Assembly (NCBI GenBank): GCA_012295275.1
Contig: CM022678.1
Coordinates: 11,920,829-11,938,328, forward strand
Source of the DNA: Chrysomallon squamiferum
Lineage: Eukaryota; Mollusca; Gastropoda; Neomphalida; Peltospiridae
Direction of reading: 5' to 3'
Length of the DNA stretch: 17,500 bases
In this document: one piece after another, positions 8,651 to 17,500 of the stretch
How the letters are laid out: every line of letters starts with the position of its first letter
How positions within the stretch are numbered: position 1 is the stretch's first letter
Made by a program: the position numbers and the translations under genes
Notes under the pieces: generated by a model
What the model was told of the DNA's origin: nothing
The model's input: the letters and a program-made list of their open reading frames with translations, nothing else
Databases searched by the model: none

Positions 8651-9989
8651 CATATATTAACATCCCTGCTTTAAAAACAAACATGCAGATTATGCAGGTT
8701 ATATTTCAGGAACAGACCACTGGTAATAAAATCACCTTCTGGTTTGATTTGAATCACTAAAAGATGATTAAAAATTTTTTCACTATCATCAGTTTAGACA
8801 GAACATTTCTTTTAAGAGAAAAAACTAAACGTTTTCATTATCTCCCCTCCTATGTAGTTCTGCTATATAAACAAACATGTTTCTGCTGTTTTCGACATTC
8901 TAAAATTGTTTTATTTTTCTTTTTAATTTCTTTTGGTACACAGTTTGAAAAATGTTGTTTTCAATTCTACATTTTACTATTTGCTATTATTTCTAGTTAT
9001 ACTACTACTAATTCTATTACTAACTGACCTATTATCTGTTTTTCCACAATCACATCTATTACTTCTATTATTATTTCAAAACTATATAAATAAAAATATT
9101 CCTCTCAAATATTTCTAGTCTGATGAAAATACTAGCTACAAATATGTAATGAAAAACAGAAAACAAAATAATTTGAAATATTTATTTGAACAAGAAAAAG
9201 AAAAGATCAACATCAAAACTACTTATTCATATGTAAAAGATAATTTTAGAAAAGCCTCAACAAAATTCATAATTAAAATTTAGAAAAACATTGTCTAAGA
9301 TGTACCTGAACTTTCAAATTAAAATGTATTTAAAATGTTTCAACAGGTCTTAAAGTGCTGAGACTGCTATAAAACATAAACATATGAAGATTTTTGAATT
9401 ATCCAATAAAAGTATATTAATAAAATAAAATAAAAGAATATCAAGATATTTGGTTAGAAAAAAAATTAAAATGTACTAAACAACTTGACATATAATGTAA
9501 TCTGCAAATTAATCATTAAGAAAATATCTTCCAAACAACATATCTTCTTCCATTTTATGTTTTATTAGCATACTTTTTCATAAATCTTTACCAGTACATT
9601 AATAAAAAATAATCATAATAAAAAAATTATCTCCCTTGAGCTATACAATTTGTAGTTTTTTTAAAGCAGTAAATGAAGGATTTCTACATCAGTCATTTTT
9701 AAAAATAATTTCTTTTTCAAACACTTGACTGTCTGGTCCAAACATTCTGTCTACTGGTCTATGTCTGACTGTATCTTGCATGAATGACACTTTGAATCTG
9801 AAATCAGTTTCACAGATTTATAAATTCTTCAGTAAGTGCAGTCCACATAACAAGTAACTGTTTTTTTTCAGTCCTTCATATTTGTTGTGAAGATATTTTA
9901 TCTTCTGCTGTTTCTTCTGTTTAGTTTGTTCAATACAATGAGAAAACTTGAAGAACTTGGAGATAAACACAACAAGTCACTTAGAATCA
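8651..9989. other. Gene-free AT-rich stretch
   Basis: Only short frames are present. The plus-strand ones at 8764-9027 and 8933-9118 are Phe/Leu/Tyr-rich products of AT-rich DNA without motif. On the minus strand, about 9835-9960 reads a Lys-rich run (EQTKQKKQQKIKYLHNKYEG), which could belong to the end of the EGF-like gene or to its 3' UTR; the evidence is weak. Confidence 0.45.
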
Positions 9990-10042
9990 ATGTCACTTCT
10001 CACATTTTCTTTATTCTCAAAACAAGCTTATGAAAAAGGACC
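9990..10042 (-). pseudogene. Possible terminal exon of the EGF-like gene with poly(A) signal
   Basis: A good minus-strand acceptor (TTTTTTCTTCAG) precedes 10042. Read in phase 1 it gives a short hydrophobic peptide (SFFISLF) and then TGA, and an AATAAA lies just beyond at 10015-10010. This would suit the last exon of the EGF-like gene upstream, but the same-strand Lys-rich frame further on offers another reading, and the gene appears damaged. Low confidence. Confidence 0.2.
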
Positions 10043-10234
10043 CTGAAGAAAAAATAAAATAAATGTTATTAATTAAAATAATAGTTGTATAAACAATATT
10101 ATACAATTTACCAGGAAAGCAGATATGAGTCAAATGGGATGGGTTATGACTTAATTATTTTCATGATTTTTTACTTACTGTTAAAAAGCCATTTATTCCA
10201 TGGACAAAATCAATTTACTTTAGCATTGTATTTA

Positions 10235-10500
10235 TTTCATTTCACTTCATTTCATTGTTAATCATTTACTTTATTTCAGTTCAGTTCAATTCATTTATTG
10301 TATTGTATTGTATTGCATTGTATTGCATTGTATTTGATTTGCTTTTATTTATTTGATTTTATTGTATTATTATTTCATTTCATTTATTTTATTTTATTTC
10401 ACAGTACCCCACTACATTTCATTTAATTTCATTTCATTGTATTTCATTTGAATGTATAATCATATATCATTTCATTTCATTGATTTCACTGTATTTGCTT
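10235..10500. repeat. Degenerate TTTCA / ATTGT pentanucleotide repeats
   Basis: There are interleaved runs of ATTTC, TTCAG and TTGTA units, for example (ATTGT)n with ATTGC variants at about 10297-10333. It is low-complexity non-coding DNA. A (TG)n follows at 10574-10592, immediately downstream of the last EGF-like exon in gene sense. Confidence 0.85.
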
Positions 10501-10612
10501 TGATTTCCTTCAATTCAATGTATATGTATGTATATGGAGGTTTGTATGTGAATCTTTGCATGTACATGTGTTGATGTGTGTGTGTGTGTGTGATATATTA
10601 ATATATATCTAC

Positions 10613-10731
10613 CTCTACAAGTAATTTTGTCAGTTTCCCACTTATAAACATCCATACAGTTACATATGTAGACTCCATCACAGTAGTTTTAGTTCTGAGC
10701 ATAAATATTGTTGAATTACATTCATTTATAT
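10613..10731 (-). pseudogene. Calcium-binding EGF-like exon, frameshift plus in-frame stop
   Basis: The minus-strand acceptor TTTTTTCAG opens an exon starting AT ATA AAT GAA TGT. With a G from the previous exon this is the classic cbEGF start DINEC, a phase-1 boundary. The N-terminal segment reads INECNSTI. After about 10706 the -1 frame continues YAQN, a TAA stop, then NYCDGVYICNCMDVYKWETD and ITCR, with well-placed cysteines. The donor is G|GTAGAT. The length of 119 nt is one short of a symmetric 1-1 exon, matching one lost base. Intact cbEGF domains mediate calcium-stabilised extracellular contacts. Frameshift plus stop makes this copy non-functional unless the assembly is wrong. Confidence 0.6.
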
Positions 10732-11265
10732 CTGAAAAAATAAATCATATCTCAATAATTAACAACAATTAAACATACTCCTACATTATGACAAGTTTCT
10801 GAAATTATTCAAATATCATTTACACAGAAATTATTTATAAGAAATATATGGATTAACCAAAATTTAAAATTCAGATTCTGAGAGGTTTTGAGCAGTTGAT
10901 AAAATTAGTCAAGTTTGAATTACAGGGATATAATTATTATTAATAAAAATAAAAATTATTCATAGACCTTGACAAATTTCTGAAATAGTATTAACTGCTT
11001 TGAAATTTTTCTTAATTCCAGAAAAGAGAAGTTTAACTTAACTATTTGAATAGCACATAAGCTACTAATGCATACCCAAGCTACAAATTGATTGCTGATT
11101 ATATAATGAGCATGACGTTATTAATAATAATAAAAAAAGAACAGATAATGGTAGAAATGCTGGCAATTCATATTCAAAGAGATAACACTTACCCTCGAAA
11201 TATGAATAAACTAAGAATGCTTGAAGTGAACAATTTAACCTGAGAACCAGATAGAACTGACTCAC

Positions 11266-11382
11266 CTGAGCATGTTTTGTTGTCTGAATTCAAGGTAAAC
11301 ATTTCTACACAAACACTGCTCCACTGTGTCATGCACCCTGCAGCCCTGTTCACACGAACTGTTCACTGCAGCACTGTCACAA
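11266..11382 (-). pseudogene. EGF-like exon, frameshifted
   Basis: Between a TATGTTCAG acceptor and a consensus GTGAGT donor, the minus strand reads VNSSCEQGCRVHDTVEQCLC, the C2-C3-C4-x-C5 core of an EGF-like domain. The last cysteine appears only after a shift to the +1 frame (LNSDNKTCSG), where the exon ends in phase 1 and would join the next exon as S-D-I-N-E-C. The start is degenerate: the expected (D)INEC is replaced by CDSAA. A frame continuing past the donor (11065-11265) is intron read-through. Confidence 0.6.
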
Positions 11383-11870
11383 CTGAACATAAAATATTTT
11401 ATAACTTTATTGTATTTTGTCACAACTAAACTGAAATAATTTACAATTTATTCACATTCTCACACAAATGAAAATAAAATTAAAATATTTTATAATTTGT
11501 AACCACTATGACAAGAACAAATGTAGCTTTTCTCAGTGTTAGTACAAGAATGATAATAAACACTCATTGAACAATTTAAAAAAATGATCTTTTACATGAA
11601 TGAATGAATGATGAAGGTGGAGACAGTGAACAAATGAGGAAGGTAAAGAGTGAATGGATGAATGAATGAATTAATACAAATTTGTTTAATAATAGTTTAA
11701 TTATTAGTTGTAAAACATGATTTTTATTTTTATCTTTGTTTATTTTTGTTGATAATATTCCTAAAAATTAATGTGACTCAAACTGCAAAAATAAAGTTAG
11801 CTGGTACAAATCAGGGTTTGTTTTTAACAATGTTAATTTCTTGGTCACTGAAACCTGATTTTCTGTGTTA

Positions 11871-12159
11871 AATAAACATTCTCTTAATTTTGAATAAAAA
11901 AGTATAAAATGATATTTTTATTATTATATTTATTTATATATTATATTTTAATGCAGAAAAAGTTAATTTTGTGACTGAGATATTAATTAACTAATTTCTA
12001 TGTAATTTTTAAATAAACATTCTCTTAATTTTGAATAAAAAATTATTGACAAGTATAAAATGATATTTTTATTATTATATTTATTTATTTATTATATTTT
12101 ATTGCAGAAAAAGTTAATTTTGTGACAGATATTAATTAACTCATTTCTATGTAATTTTT
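11871..12159. repeat. Tandem duplication of about 145 bp in an intron
   Basis: The block starting AATAAACATTCTCTTAATTT at 11871 is repeated from 12012 and both copies end ATGTAATTTTT (12000-12010 and 12149-12159). Copies differ by a small insertion (ATTATTGACA-like) and a few substitutions, so the duplication is fairly recent. It lies in the intron between two EGF-like exons. Confidence 0.9.
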
Positions 12160-12375
12160 CAGTTTAAAACATCCATTCTGTTTTCTTTGGTAATTAAAAT
12201 CAGAAAAATATGTAAAATATTCATTAATCATTTGAAACATATAACTATTTATTAACTAATAAGGAATTATTCATTGCATATAACTCTTTATTAAATAAAA
12301 CATTATAATTAGAACTTGTTACCCAATTTTTTTTAACATTGTAAATTAACTATTTATTAAGTATACCCTACTCAC

Positions 12376-12540
12376 CTATACATTTTACAAGTTGTGATAT
12401 CCTGTCTTACACTCAAATGATAGGAGACTGGCAGGTTTTTGCAGTTGCTGTTTGCTTGACATGAAACTGTTGAAACACTACATTCATCTCTGTTGTTTTC
12501 ACATCACACACCACCCAGCCAACTTTACACTGACAATGGT
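12376..12540 (-). pseudogene. EGF-like exon with three successive frameshifts
   Basis: The minus-strand exon runs from TCCCTCTCAG to a GTGAGT donor and is 165 nt, a multiple of three with phase-1 ends. Yet the coherent EGF reading moves through all three frames: HCQCKVGWVVCDVKTTE, then DECSVSTVSCQANSNCKNLP, then SFECKTGYHN, then LVKCI. Each step is -1, so three single-base losses would restore the total phase. It covers the end of one EGF repeat and all of the next, with recognisable CxC and DEC signatures. It is either an old pseudogene or a consensus-error hotspot. Confidence 0.6.
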
Positions 12541-12779
12541 CTGAGAGGGAAAAAATAAAATTTAAATTAAAAATAAATAAATAAAATTAAAATCAAACTT
12601 TAGTGTTAGAATTTTTTATAAAACAAAATTTACATTAAAAACATATTCTAAATATCATCAAAACTATATAATTTTACAGAATAAGTTGCTTCAAATTTCA
12701 AAATAGAATTGTTTTTAAAATATTTAAAAATGTATTTTTATATAAATTTATTTTGTAAAGAGAAATTCTGCTTACTAAC

Positions 12780-12896
12780 ACATGTTGTCTGATCCATTCA
12801 AGTTTCTTCCCAGCCAGACAGGAACACTGATTTTGTTAGTGCAAGTCTCAGTATACTTAGTAATACTGACATCAGTTGATCCACACTCATTTATAT
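12780..12896 (-). pseudogene. Calcium-binding EGF-like exon, two compensating frameshifts
   Basis: The acceptor is (TTA)nTTTAG, directly abutting a microsatellite. The exon starts AT ATA AAT GAG TGT, giving DINEC with a split G|AT codon. The primary frame reads INECGSTDVSITKYTETCTN and ends LNGSDNMC, but its middle lacks the CxC pair. The -1 frame in the middle gives NQCSCLAGKKL, exactly the missing piece. Two indels, near 12828 and 12806, cancel, so the frame is open across the exon while the cysteine pattern is lost. The donor GTTAGT (end at 12780) gives 117 nt in phase 1-1; GTAAGC (end at 12776) is the alternative. Confidence 0.6.
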
Positions 12897-12925
12897 CTAA
12901 ATAATAATAATAATAATAATAATAA
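12897..12925. repeat. (TAA)n microsatellite at an EGF-exon acceptor
   Basis: A short TAA array reads (TTA)n TTTAG on the minus strand, ending exactly at the splice acceptor of the EGF-like exon. Confidence 0.9.
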
Positions 12926-13235
12926 TGAAGTAAAAAGCTTATTTCAAATGACTTAGTATAATATTTTTCAAACTTTATTTTCTTTTCTGCATTTATATTG
13001 AATACAATTACAGCCTCATGTTTTAATACATAAATTTACATGTTCATACGTATGTAAAGGATAAAAAAAAGAAAACTTAAAAAAGAAAAAGAAAATAAAA
13101 AGATTGAAAAAGCCTGAAGGTACAATTGAAAAGATTATTAAATGTTTATGAAATAAAGAACTTTTTCTAGTTAAATGTTTAAACAGTCTGTACTCACAAC
13201 ACATGAATATATTCTGTAGAATACATGAGCTGTAC

Positions 13236-13326
13236 CTGTTGCTAGTTTGTATCCAAAGTTACAACTGTATAGTCCTGTTTGTCCACATTTGGCTGCAGCT
13301 GAGATGAGAGTAAAACTGACATGGAT
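13236..13326 (-). pseudogene. EGF-like exon, one frameshift
   Basis: This is the most upstream EGF-like exon recognised. After a CAGTTTCAG acceptor it reads (D)PCQFYSHLSCSQ, then shifts +1 near 13301-13305 to CGQTGLYSCNFGYKLAT and ends at a G|GTACAG donor in phase 1, which would splice to the next exon as T-D-I-N-E-C. The 91-nt length is one over a multiple of three, consistent with the shift. A smaller exon from an internal CTCAG at 13299 (63 nt, in frame) is possible but would lose the first cysteines. Further 5' exons of the gene were not found. Confidence 0.55.
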
Positions 13327-13821
13327 CTGAAACTGTATTGAAAAACTGGTATTAGCTTTACTTAATTAATACTTTTATAAATGTTACTACTGTGTCAAAC
13401 TCAGCTATTTGTGAAATTATCATCTGAGACAAGACAGTCACTCCTTGCACTTGTTGCTTTGATAGGTACTACTTAGAGAAAAACTGCTCATCTTTTTCAC
13501 ATTTTTTTCTATCTTTTTTCAAGTAGTGACCACAGTGATGTAAACTGCCTTCAACATTCTGACAAATCTGTTCCCATATCAAACCCTGACTTTTACATTC
13601 TCAAATTCTGAAACAAAAGTAATTTATTATTTTAAAAATTGTTCTGTTCCCTTTCTTCCTTTTTTATTTAGCTCATATTAATATAAATGTGAAAAAAATG
13701 TATTAAAAACAGCATCAGTTCAAAAATGACTATGACTTTTTAATAGTGTGAAAAATTAAATAAACTAATAAAAATCCATCTTGTCACTGTTAACTGACTG
13801 TTCACTTAAACATACCTAATT

Positions 13822-13876
13822 AACAGTAACAATGACAATGACTTTATTCTCATAAATTGGGTTACAGTACAGAGAA
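13822..13876 (-). mobile_element. Possible 3' tail of a retroelement
   Basis: On the minus strand the sequence reads ACCCAATTTATGAGAATAAA followed by GTCATTGTCATTGTTA, that is, a polyadenylation signal directly followed by a CATTGT short tandem tail, the style of LINE/SINE 3' ends in invertebrates. No reverse-transcriptase fragment adjoins it. It lies within or just upstream of the EGF-like gene. Confidence 0.35.
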
Positions 13877-15495
13877 GAATATATAATAACAGATATATAA
13901 TAACAATTAAAGTGCAGTAACACTAACAATTGTAACAATTACACAAATAAATACAGTAACAAACAATAATAATAACAATAATTAATAATGATGTACTAAT
14001 AATTACAACAGTAATAATATTGATGATGATGATGCCACAGCCATCACAACTACTATTAATAATAATAATAATAATAATCATAAAATAAACCACATGAATT
14101 CCTCATCAAGAATTAATAATAATTATATATGTTTACAATGACGTTAGCTGTTGAAATGTTTATGGCTTTTTTGAAAAATAAATGAAATTGTATCATTTAG
14201 TATTTTGAAATGAAATAAATCTTTATTGTTATTATATTTAATACAATATATGACTGATAAAACTTATAATTGTTTCTTTAGCAGTTTTCAACCTTTAGAG
14301 AAAAAAAATATTACACACTGACTTCAATAAGCAAATTTCATTTCTATCTGTATTAGAAACAGTTAATGTTAAATAAAAATAATTTTTACCTTCGTTAACT
14401 ATTGTTTTCTTTGTTATTATTTATTTATTTATTTATTTGTCTACATTTCAAAAATGAAGTAACAAGACTTACTGAACAGTGTCTAACTGTAAATTCTGAT
14501 TAATGTTTTTATTTTTTTCATTTTCCTAAGATAGCAAAAATTACTGTCACTTGTCATTCATTTAAAAAAGAATTTGTTTATATATTTGACTGAATATTTT
14601 TAACTTCAGTTTCTTCAAATATTCAATCTGCAAGTATTATGTAAACAAGTAACCCCAGTAAGGTGACATTAACTTTCAACCAAACATTCTGAAGTAGAAA
14701 TACATTAATTTTTTTACTCATTCTGTCTTGACAAAAAGAAAATGTTTGTTTCAAGTGGAGCTGAGTGTTTATGTAAATACATCTTCAATATGTCGTAGAT
14801 TATTATATTTACTGTGGAATAGTTCTCACTCAGGAAACTATTAAACTATTTAAAACACAACAAATACATCTATATATATATATATAGTGTGGAGAAATCA
14901 ACTTTAGAAAACAAATAGTAAATAAAAAAGTCTGTATAAGTATGAAGTATAAGCTTGAATGCTGTACAATTTATATATGTCTGGTGGTTTGTCAAGATGA
15001 CAATTTCAAACACAGATGAAATTAACATGAAGTGATGAAGTGATCAAGATTTGGAATAGAGAATGTAGCAGATTATTGAACACTGAACCCAAATTCTCAA
15101 AGTATGTTTATATATGCAAACACAATAGAGAAGAATAACTGTACAATATTTATTTAACAGATACAACAGTCATGTCACCCTCATATAAAGTATTACACAT
15201 GTTTATATATATTTATTACAAAAATCAAAAATTTAAGAATTTCTTATGGTACTAAAAAAGTTAGCATATCATTAAATTCTTTAAGAAGTAAACTGAATAC
15301 AAATAAACATGAGTAAACATACTAAAAAACTGGGAAGACAGGAAAATAACAATGTAATATACAGCTGAAAAAAAATATTAAGCACTGCTAATGAAAGATT
15401 CAATATTTCATGTCTTTTTCACAATGCTTCAAAATTTCACTCTAGTTACAGACTGCATTTGAAGGTTGATCAAAATGTTATAAATTCATCATCTG
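13877..15495. other. Gene-free AT-rich stretch
   Basis: There are short arrays of TAA (14057-14078), TTTA (14418-14438) and TA (14869-14886) in otherwise unique AT-rich sequence. GAAATAAATCTTTATTGTTA near 14211 resembles another retroelement tail, in plus orientation. No exon is supported on either strand. Confidence 0.55.
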
Positions 15496-16068
15496 TTGCA
15501 AGTGAGTGGTCTAAGAACATTGTCAAGATTTGTCACATCAAATCTGTGTAAAATGAAATTAACATATATGAAAAAACAACTTTTGGATATTTCTCATTTA
15601 TTTGGTGATGAAGATGTTATGAGAATGTTGCTAAAATCAGGTATTATTCCATCACTTGATACATTCTGTGAGGCTGCATGTTCAAAAACAGACAATATTC
15701 AAAGAACTGTTACAATATAAAAAGGAGATACAGGTGACTCTGTGTTTAGACTTGTTAATTCTTTCTATTTGTTCAGGTAACATGAACACTGCCTGTCTGT
15801 GGCTGACATGATAAACACTGAGAAACACAAAACTGTTATTGGTTACATCCCATAGAAAGTAAGATTTGAATCAAGTAACACGCAGATGTTTTTGAAGAGG
15901 AAATTGTATTAAAACTGAGGTCTGATCAAAATTAAAATTAGATTGAAACAGTTGTCAGATGACAAAACTAGATTGAAACAGTTGTCTGATGACAAAACTA
16001 GATTGAAACAGTTCTCTGATGACAGACAGAAATGGAAATACCAAAACTGTCATCAAAGGAGGTCATAA
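15496..16068 (+). pseudogene. Stop-punctuated coding-like frame, possibly ankyrin-like
   Basis: One reading frame stays coding-like for 191 codons but is broken by TAA (15718), TAA (15778), TAG (15853), TAA (15910) and TGA (15916). The first 74 codons include LLDISHLFGDEDVMRMLLKS and SLDTFCEAACSKT, vaguely like a degenerate ankyrin helix pair. Later pieces read LSVADMINTEKHKTVIGYI and KVRFESSNTQMFLKRKLY, and the end is a charged repeat (RLKQLSDDKT). There is no frameshift between these pieces. In AT-rich DNA chance alignment of such pieces is possible, and AG|GTAACA at 15774-15780 could be a donor. I do not recognise the gene with confidence. Confidence 0.3.
15931..16020 (+). repeat. 30-bp tandem repeat, three copies
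   Basis: Three contiguous 30-base units (core AGATTGAAACAGTTGTCTGA) differ at only a few positions. The unit is a multiple of three and encodes a 10-residue charged repeat (DKTRLKQLSD) in the same frame as the upstream coding-like segment, ending in DDRQKWKYQN, so it may be the coiled-coil part of the same decayed gene. Confidence 0.8.
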
Positions 16069-16508
16069 ATCTGAAATTCAATTTAGTTTAGAACCCTAGT
16101 GTAGCATAACATAACATTTTTATAATTTATATTCAGTTACAATGCATATAAATATAATAGATAAATAAATAATAGTATAATTAATGCAACGTCAAACAGT
16201 TGGCATTCAAAATAAACAAGTTATATTTTCACCAAGGGATTTTGTATACGTCTTTAATTTTCGACTTCTGAAAAATCTGGCCAAGAAGAAAGTTTCAATA
16301 AAGGAAGACAAATGAAAATAAATGTATTATAAGCATGCTGCATGGAAAGTTTTGAGATTGAAATTACATCAGGATATATTACACATTAAAAGTTAACCTC
16401 AGCATCATTCCACAGATGGAAAAAGCACAAAACAATGCCCTTTTGTAACATGTTAAGTCCTACAAACAAGATGAATAAAAGATGTAAAAATGTTTTATTA
16501 TTATATAC
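16069..16508. other. No gene recognised
   Basis: The stretch is AT-rich. A short plus-strand frame near 16265-16325 reads TSEKSGQEESFNKGRQMK and could be another scrap of the decayed gene to the left, with no family match. The next exon expected for the PHD gene (FMICC-DRC type) was looked for on the minus strand and is not here. Confidence 0.5.
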
Positions 16509-16617
16509 CTGTTATTGTGTGGCTTGCAACAAATGCAATATAATGTGTCTGGATCATTTCTAGGTTCCAAATCAGAATCATTTTCATCATCTTCAAAACT
16601 CGGTTCTCTACTCTCAT
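16509..16617 (-). CDS. DIDO1/PHF3-type PHD-finger exon (start of the finger)
   Basis: This minus-strand exon between TATTTCTTTCAG and a GTATAT donor is 109 nt, phase 1 to phase 2, and fully open. It encodes an acidic linker (FEDDENDSDLEPRNDPD) followed by TLYCICCKPHNN and a split Arg codon. LYCIC-x-PHNNR is the opening of the PHD finger of DIDO1/PHF3-family proteins, chromatin readers that bind H3K4me3 and act with RNA polymerase II through a TFIIS-like and SPOC module. Only the first zinc ligands are present; the rest (FMICC, DRC, WFHG) must be on a later exon that is not visible to the left within the window. The exon shows no damage, in contrast to its neighbours. Confidence 0.65.
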
Positions 16618-16749
16618 CTGAAAGAAATACATTTCAAAATGACTTACTACCTGGCTACTGTATCTAAACGTATTAAAACAATAACAAATATCTGTCAGAC
16701 AAAGTTAATAAAACACAGATGAAAATTCAACTTGCAGATATAAAATAGT

Positions 16750-16970
16750 CTAAAAGAAAACTTCAACCATATTCAGTAAAAATGAAACAGAAATACAACT
16801 GTCACTTGGCATCTGATTCAAACACTATTTTAAAATTTCATCAGACTAGCCTTGCCTTTCTTCAGAAAATGTTTGGGCTTTAGACAGTTTAAGAAAATGA
16901 AGAACTGCATTTTTGAGACACAATTCAAGGATTTCTGATGTATATAGTGTATAATTAGTTTAAATAGATA
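16750..16970 (-). other. Coding-like minus-strand frame interrupted by TAG
   Basis: Between the PHD exon and the Ser/Thr-rich region one minus-strand frame reads YTSEILELCLKNAVLHFLKL and SKAQTFSEERQG, then TAG, SDEILK, TAG, CLNQMPSDSCISVSFLLNM. It has fairly balanced composition for AT-rich DNA but no recognised family or clear splice sites. It may be intron. Confidence 0.2.
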
Positions 16971-16978
16971 TTTAAAAG

Positions 16979-17460
16979 CTCTCAGCCTAACTCTTCTGGG
17001 AGAAAGCTGTCTAGATTCCAGTGTTCTACGTGACGGTTAGGGTGTATCAATGTGGCCACATTACTGGTTATTATAACTGGCTGGTTCACAATCTGCTTCA
17101 AAGTCGAATTACTCAACTGAGTGGTTTCTGATGTAAGTAAAACTCCAGGAACAGTAGATTCCAACACAGTTGGATTTGAATCTGGTGTGGCTGCTCTATT
17201 TTGTGCTGCTAAAACTCAATGAGATGCCGATGACTCTGAAACTGTCACAACTGATACTTGTGTAGTTGCTGATGATGTGAGTGCAGCACTTGATTTTGGT
17301 CCTCATGTCACCAACTTCAATTGTAAATTACATGAAACTGTTTCCAAAGAGTTTCAATAATATCAGATATTTTGATCTGGTCAAGTGAAGTTTAGTTTCA
17401 GGACTTAATACACTTGCTATCTGCGTAGCTGTTGTTTCTGCCTTCTGTAATGATTCTGAC
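16979..17460 (-). pseudogene. Ser/Thr/Val-rich coding stretch with stops and frameshifts
   Basis: This may be the exon upstream of the PHD exon. Near the right end it reads SESLQKAETTATQIASVLSP; another frame then gives SLDQIKISDIIETLW; a third gives KSSAALTSSATTQVSVVTVS, a TGA, and then continues in the same frame for about 80 codons (VLAAQNRAATPDSNPTVLES, later STLKQIVNQPVIITSNVATL and HWNLDSFLPEELG) to a stop at 16982. Disordered Ser/Thr-rich sequence before the PHD is plausible for this family. At least two frame changes and two TGA codons (17316 and 17220 areas) interrupt it. No clear donor joins it to the PHD exon, so linkage is inference. Confidence 0.4.
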
Positions 17461-17500
17461 ATTTCAAACACATAAAAAAATGGAAAAAAAAAAAATAAAA

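Noticed and set aside
8764-9118. Two overlapping Phe/Leu/Tyr-rich plus-strand frames
   Set aside because: They are typical of AT-rich non-coding DNA; the transmembrane-like look is a codon-composition artefact.
11065-11265. Minus-strand hydrophobic frame
   Set aside because: It begins exactly at the GTGAGT donor of the EGF exon, so it is intron read-through.

Overview
This looks like AT-rich nuclear DNA from an animal, most likely a lophotrochozoan and perhaps a mollusc. The evidence is spliced exons with GT/AG borders, very abundant (TAA)n, (TAAA)n, (AG)n and (TG)n microsatellites, a TRIM-like RING gene, calcium-binding-EGF-type exons, a DIDO1/PHF3-type PHD exon and a LINE remnant. The taxon is inference; no bacterial or organellar gene was seen.

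Layout. Positions 1-1892 (minus strand) hold a TRIM-like gene read right to left: a RING exon (1605-1892), a coiled-coil exon (754-1256) and the start of a beta-propeller-like exon (297 to the left edge). The splice phases fit, and no B-box is present. The coiled-coil and propeller exons each contain one apparent single-base frameshift. Positions 3750-4862 (plus) are the decayed 3' part of a non-LTR retrotransposon. Positions 4887-5327 look like a small DNA transposon, with terminal inverted repeats and flanking direct repeats, carrying a broken MADF-domain reading frame. Positions 5430-10600 are mostly simple repeats, including a pure T41 tract, about 129 bp of (AG)n and a diverged tandem duplication of about 0.6 kb.

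Positions 10613-13326 (minus) contain five EGF-like exons, mostly phase 1, all damaged by frameshifts and one by a stop. They read as a decayed or badly assembled multi-EGF gene. Positions 15496-16068 (plus) contain a stop-punctuated frame with a 30-bp coding-like tandem repeat. Positions 16509-16617 (minus) are an intact exon starting a DIDO1/PHF3-type PHD finger, and 16979-17460 (minus) is a Ser/Thr/Val-rich broken coding stretch that may be its upstream exon.

The genes are unrelated neighbours, not a cooperating cluster. The most notable points are: (i) the B-box-less TRIM, whose two internal 3' splice sites are abutted by microsatellites; (ii) the putative transposon around the MADF fragment; (iii) the concentration of small indels, often summing to zero frame change, in nearly every coding segment. 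Pseudogene decay and poor assembly consensus cannot be separated from sequence alone. I see no convincing new multi-gene system.
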